A DNA stretch of 6,839 nucleotides, taken from Gemmatimonadaceae bacterium. GTDB lineage: Bacteria > Gemmatimonadota > Gemmatimonadetes > Gemmatimonadales > Gemmatimonadaceae. A program made the position numbers and the translations under genes. Shown here piece by piece: positions 6,679 to 6,839 of this stretch. A model generated the notes under the pieces. The model was not told where the DNA came from. It saw only the letters and a list, made by a program, of their open reading frames with translations, and ran no database searches. Positions within the stretch are counted from its first letter, which is position 1. The number at the start of each line of letters is the position of its first letter. Location: assembly GCA_014378185.1 (NCBI GenBank), contig JACMOE010000232.1, forward strand, positions 1 through 6,839. Reading direction: 5' to 3'.

Positions 6679-6806
6679 CGGGTCGCTCGCTGGACGGGGC
6701 GCTCGCTTGCGCTCGCTGGACGGGACGCTCGCTTGCGCTCGCTGGACGGGGCGCTCGCTTGCGCTCGCTGGACGGGGCGCTCGCTTGCGCTCGCTGGACG
6801 GGTCGC
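6679..6806 (+). repeat. 26-bp GC-rich tandem repeat array after clpP
   Basis: Four full 26-bp copies begin at 6685, 6711, 6737 and 6763, and a partial copy at 6789. Each unit is GCTCGCTGGACGGG, one variable base (G, A, G, G, then T in the partial copy), then CGCTCGCTTGC. Copies are otherwise identical, which suggests recent expansion or homogenisation. Within a unit, GCGC-TCGCTT-GCGC can form a 4-bp stem. The array is bounded on both sides by CGGGTCGC (6679-6686 and 6799-6806). The array begins directly after the clpP stop. The 26-base period is not a multiple of three and no spacers exist, so it is neither coding nor CRISPR. The function is unknown. Confidence 0.93.
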
Positions 6807-6809
6807 ATC

Positions 6810-6822
6810 GGCGCTACGCGCC
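6810..6822 (+). terminator. Short GC hairpin, possible weak terminator of tig-clpP
   Basis: GGCGC-TAC-GCGCC is a perfect 5-bp stem with a 3-nt loop, followed by TTGCTTGACGG, which is only slightly T-rich. It lies 132 bp after the clpP stop, just past the tandem repeats. The stem is strong in GC but lacks a real T-tract, so termination is possible rather than shown. Confidence 0.28.
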
Positions 6823-6839
6823 TTGCTTGACGGCAGGCC

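Noticed and set aside
6685..6806. Short regular repeats considered as a CRISPR array.
   Set aside because: The copies abut with no spacers and no cas gene is nearby.
6614..6808. Minus-strand frame with repeated RAQASAPSSER segments, looking like a repeat protein.
   Set aside because: The repetition only reflects the 26-bp DNA repeat read through shifting frames; it also overlaps the end of clpP.

Overview
This is a high-GC bacterial chromosomal window. It holds six protein-coding genes, one of them cut by the left edge, and no RNA gene, CRISPR array, insertion sequence or phage gene that I can support. The gene content points to a Gram-negative bacterium, most likely of the Gemmatimonadota or a nearby lineage. 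The reasons are a TonB-dependent outer-membrane receptor, a small lipoprotein of a type I associate with Gemmatimonadota, a CruF-type carotenoid hydratase beside proteobacterial-type CrtB/CrtI, start sites mostly lacking Shine-Dalgarno sequences, and one TAnnTTTG promoter-like element as used in the Bacteroidota/FCB group. The lineage is an inference, not a demonstrated fact.

Layout: (1) 1-607, minus strand: the N-terminal third or so of a TonB-dependent receptor (signal peptide plus plug), running off the window. (2) 608-860: divergent intergenic region with a candidate promoter for the receptor. (3) 861-1277, plus strand: a small lipoprotein of unknown function. (4) 1390-4723, plus strand: a tightly packed carotenoid operon, crtB - cruF - crtI, whose genes overlap by 4 and 1 bases. 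(5) 4775-6678, plus strand: the housekeeping pair tig - clpP (trigger factor and the ClpP protease subunit). (6) 6679-6839: a GC-rich 26-bp tandem repeat array and a small hairpin.

How the genes work together: CrtB joins two geranylgeranyl diphosphates into phytoene, CrtI desaturates phytoene (probably in four steps to lycopene), and CruF adds water across the terminal psi-end double bond to give a 1-hydroxy acyclic carotenoid. No cyclase is present, so an acyclic, tertiary-hydroxylated and possibly later glycosylated pigment is the expected product; GGPP synthase and glycosyltransferase must lie elsewhere. tig and clpP form the usual protein-folding and proteolysis pair; clpX and lon often follow but would be outside the window.

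I see no convincing undescribed system. The points most worth a second look are the tandem repeat after clpP, the degenerate-looking FKBP pocket of the trigger factor, the operon with cruF inserted between crtB and crtI, and the FCB-like expression signals.
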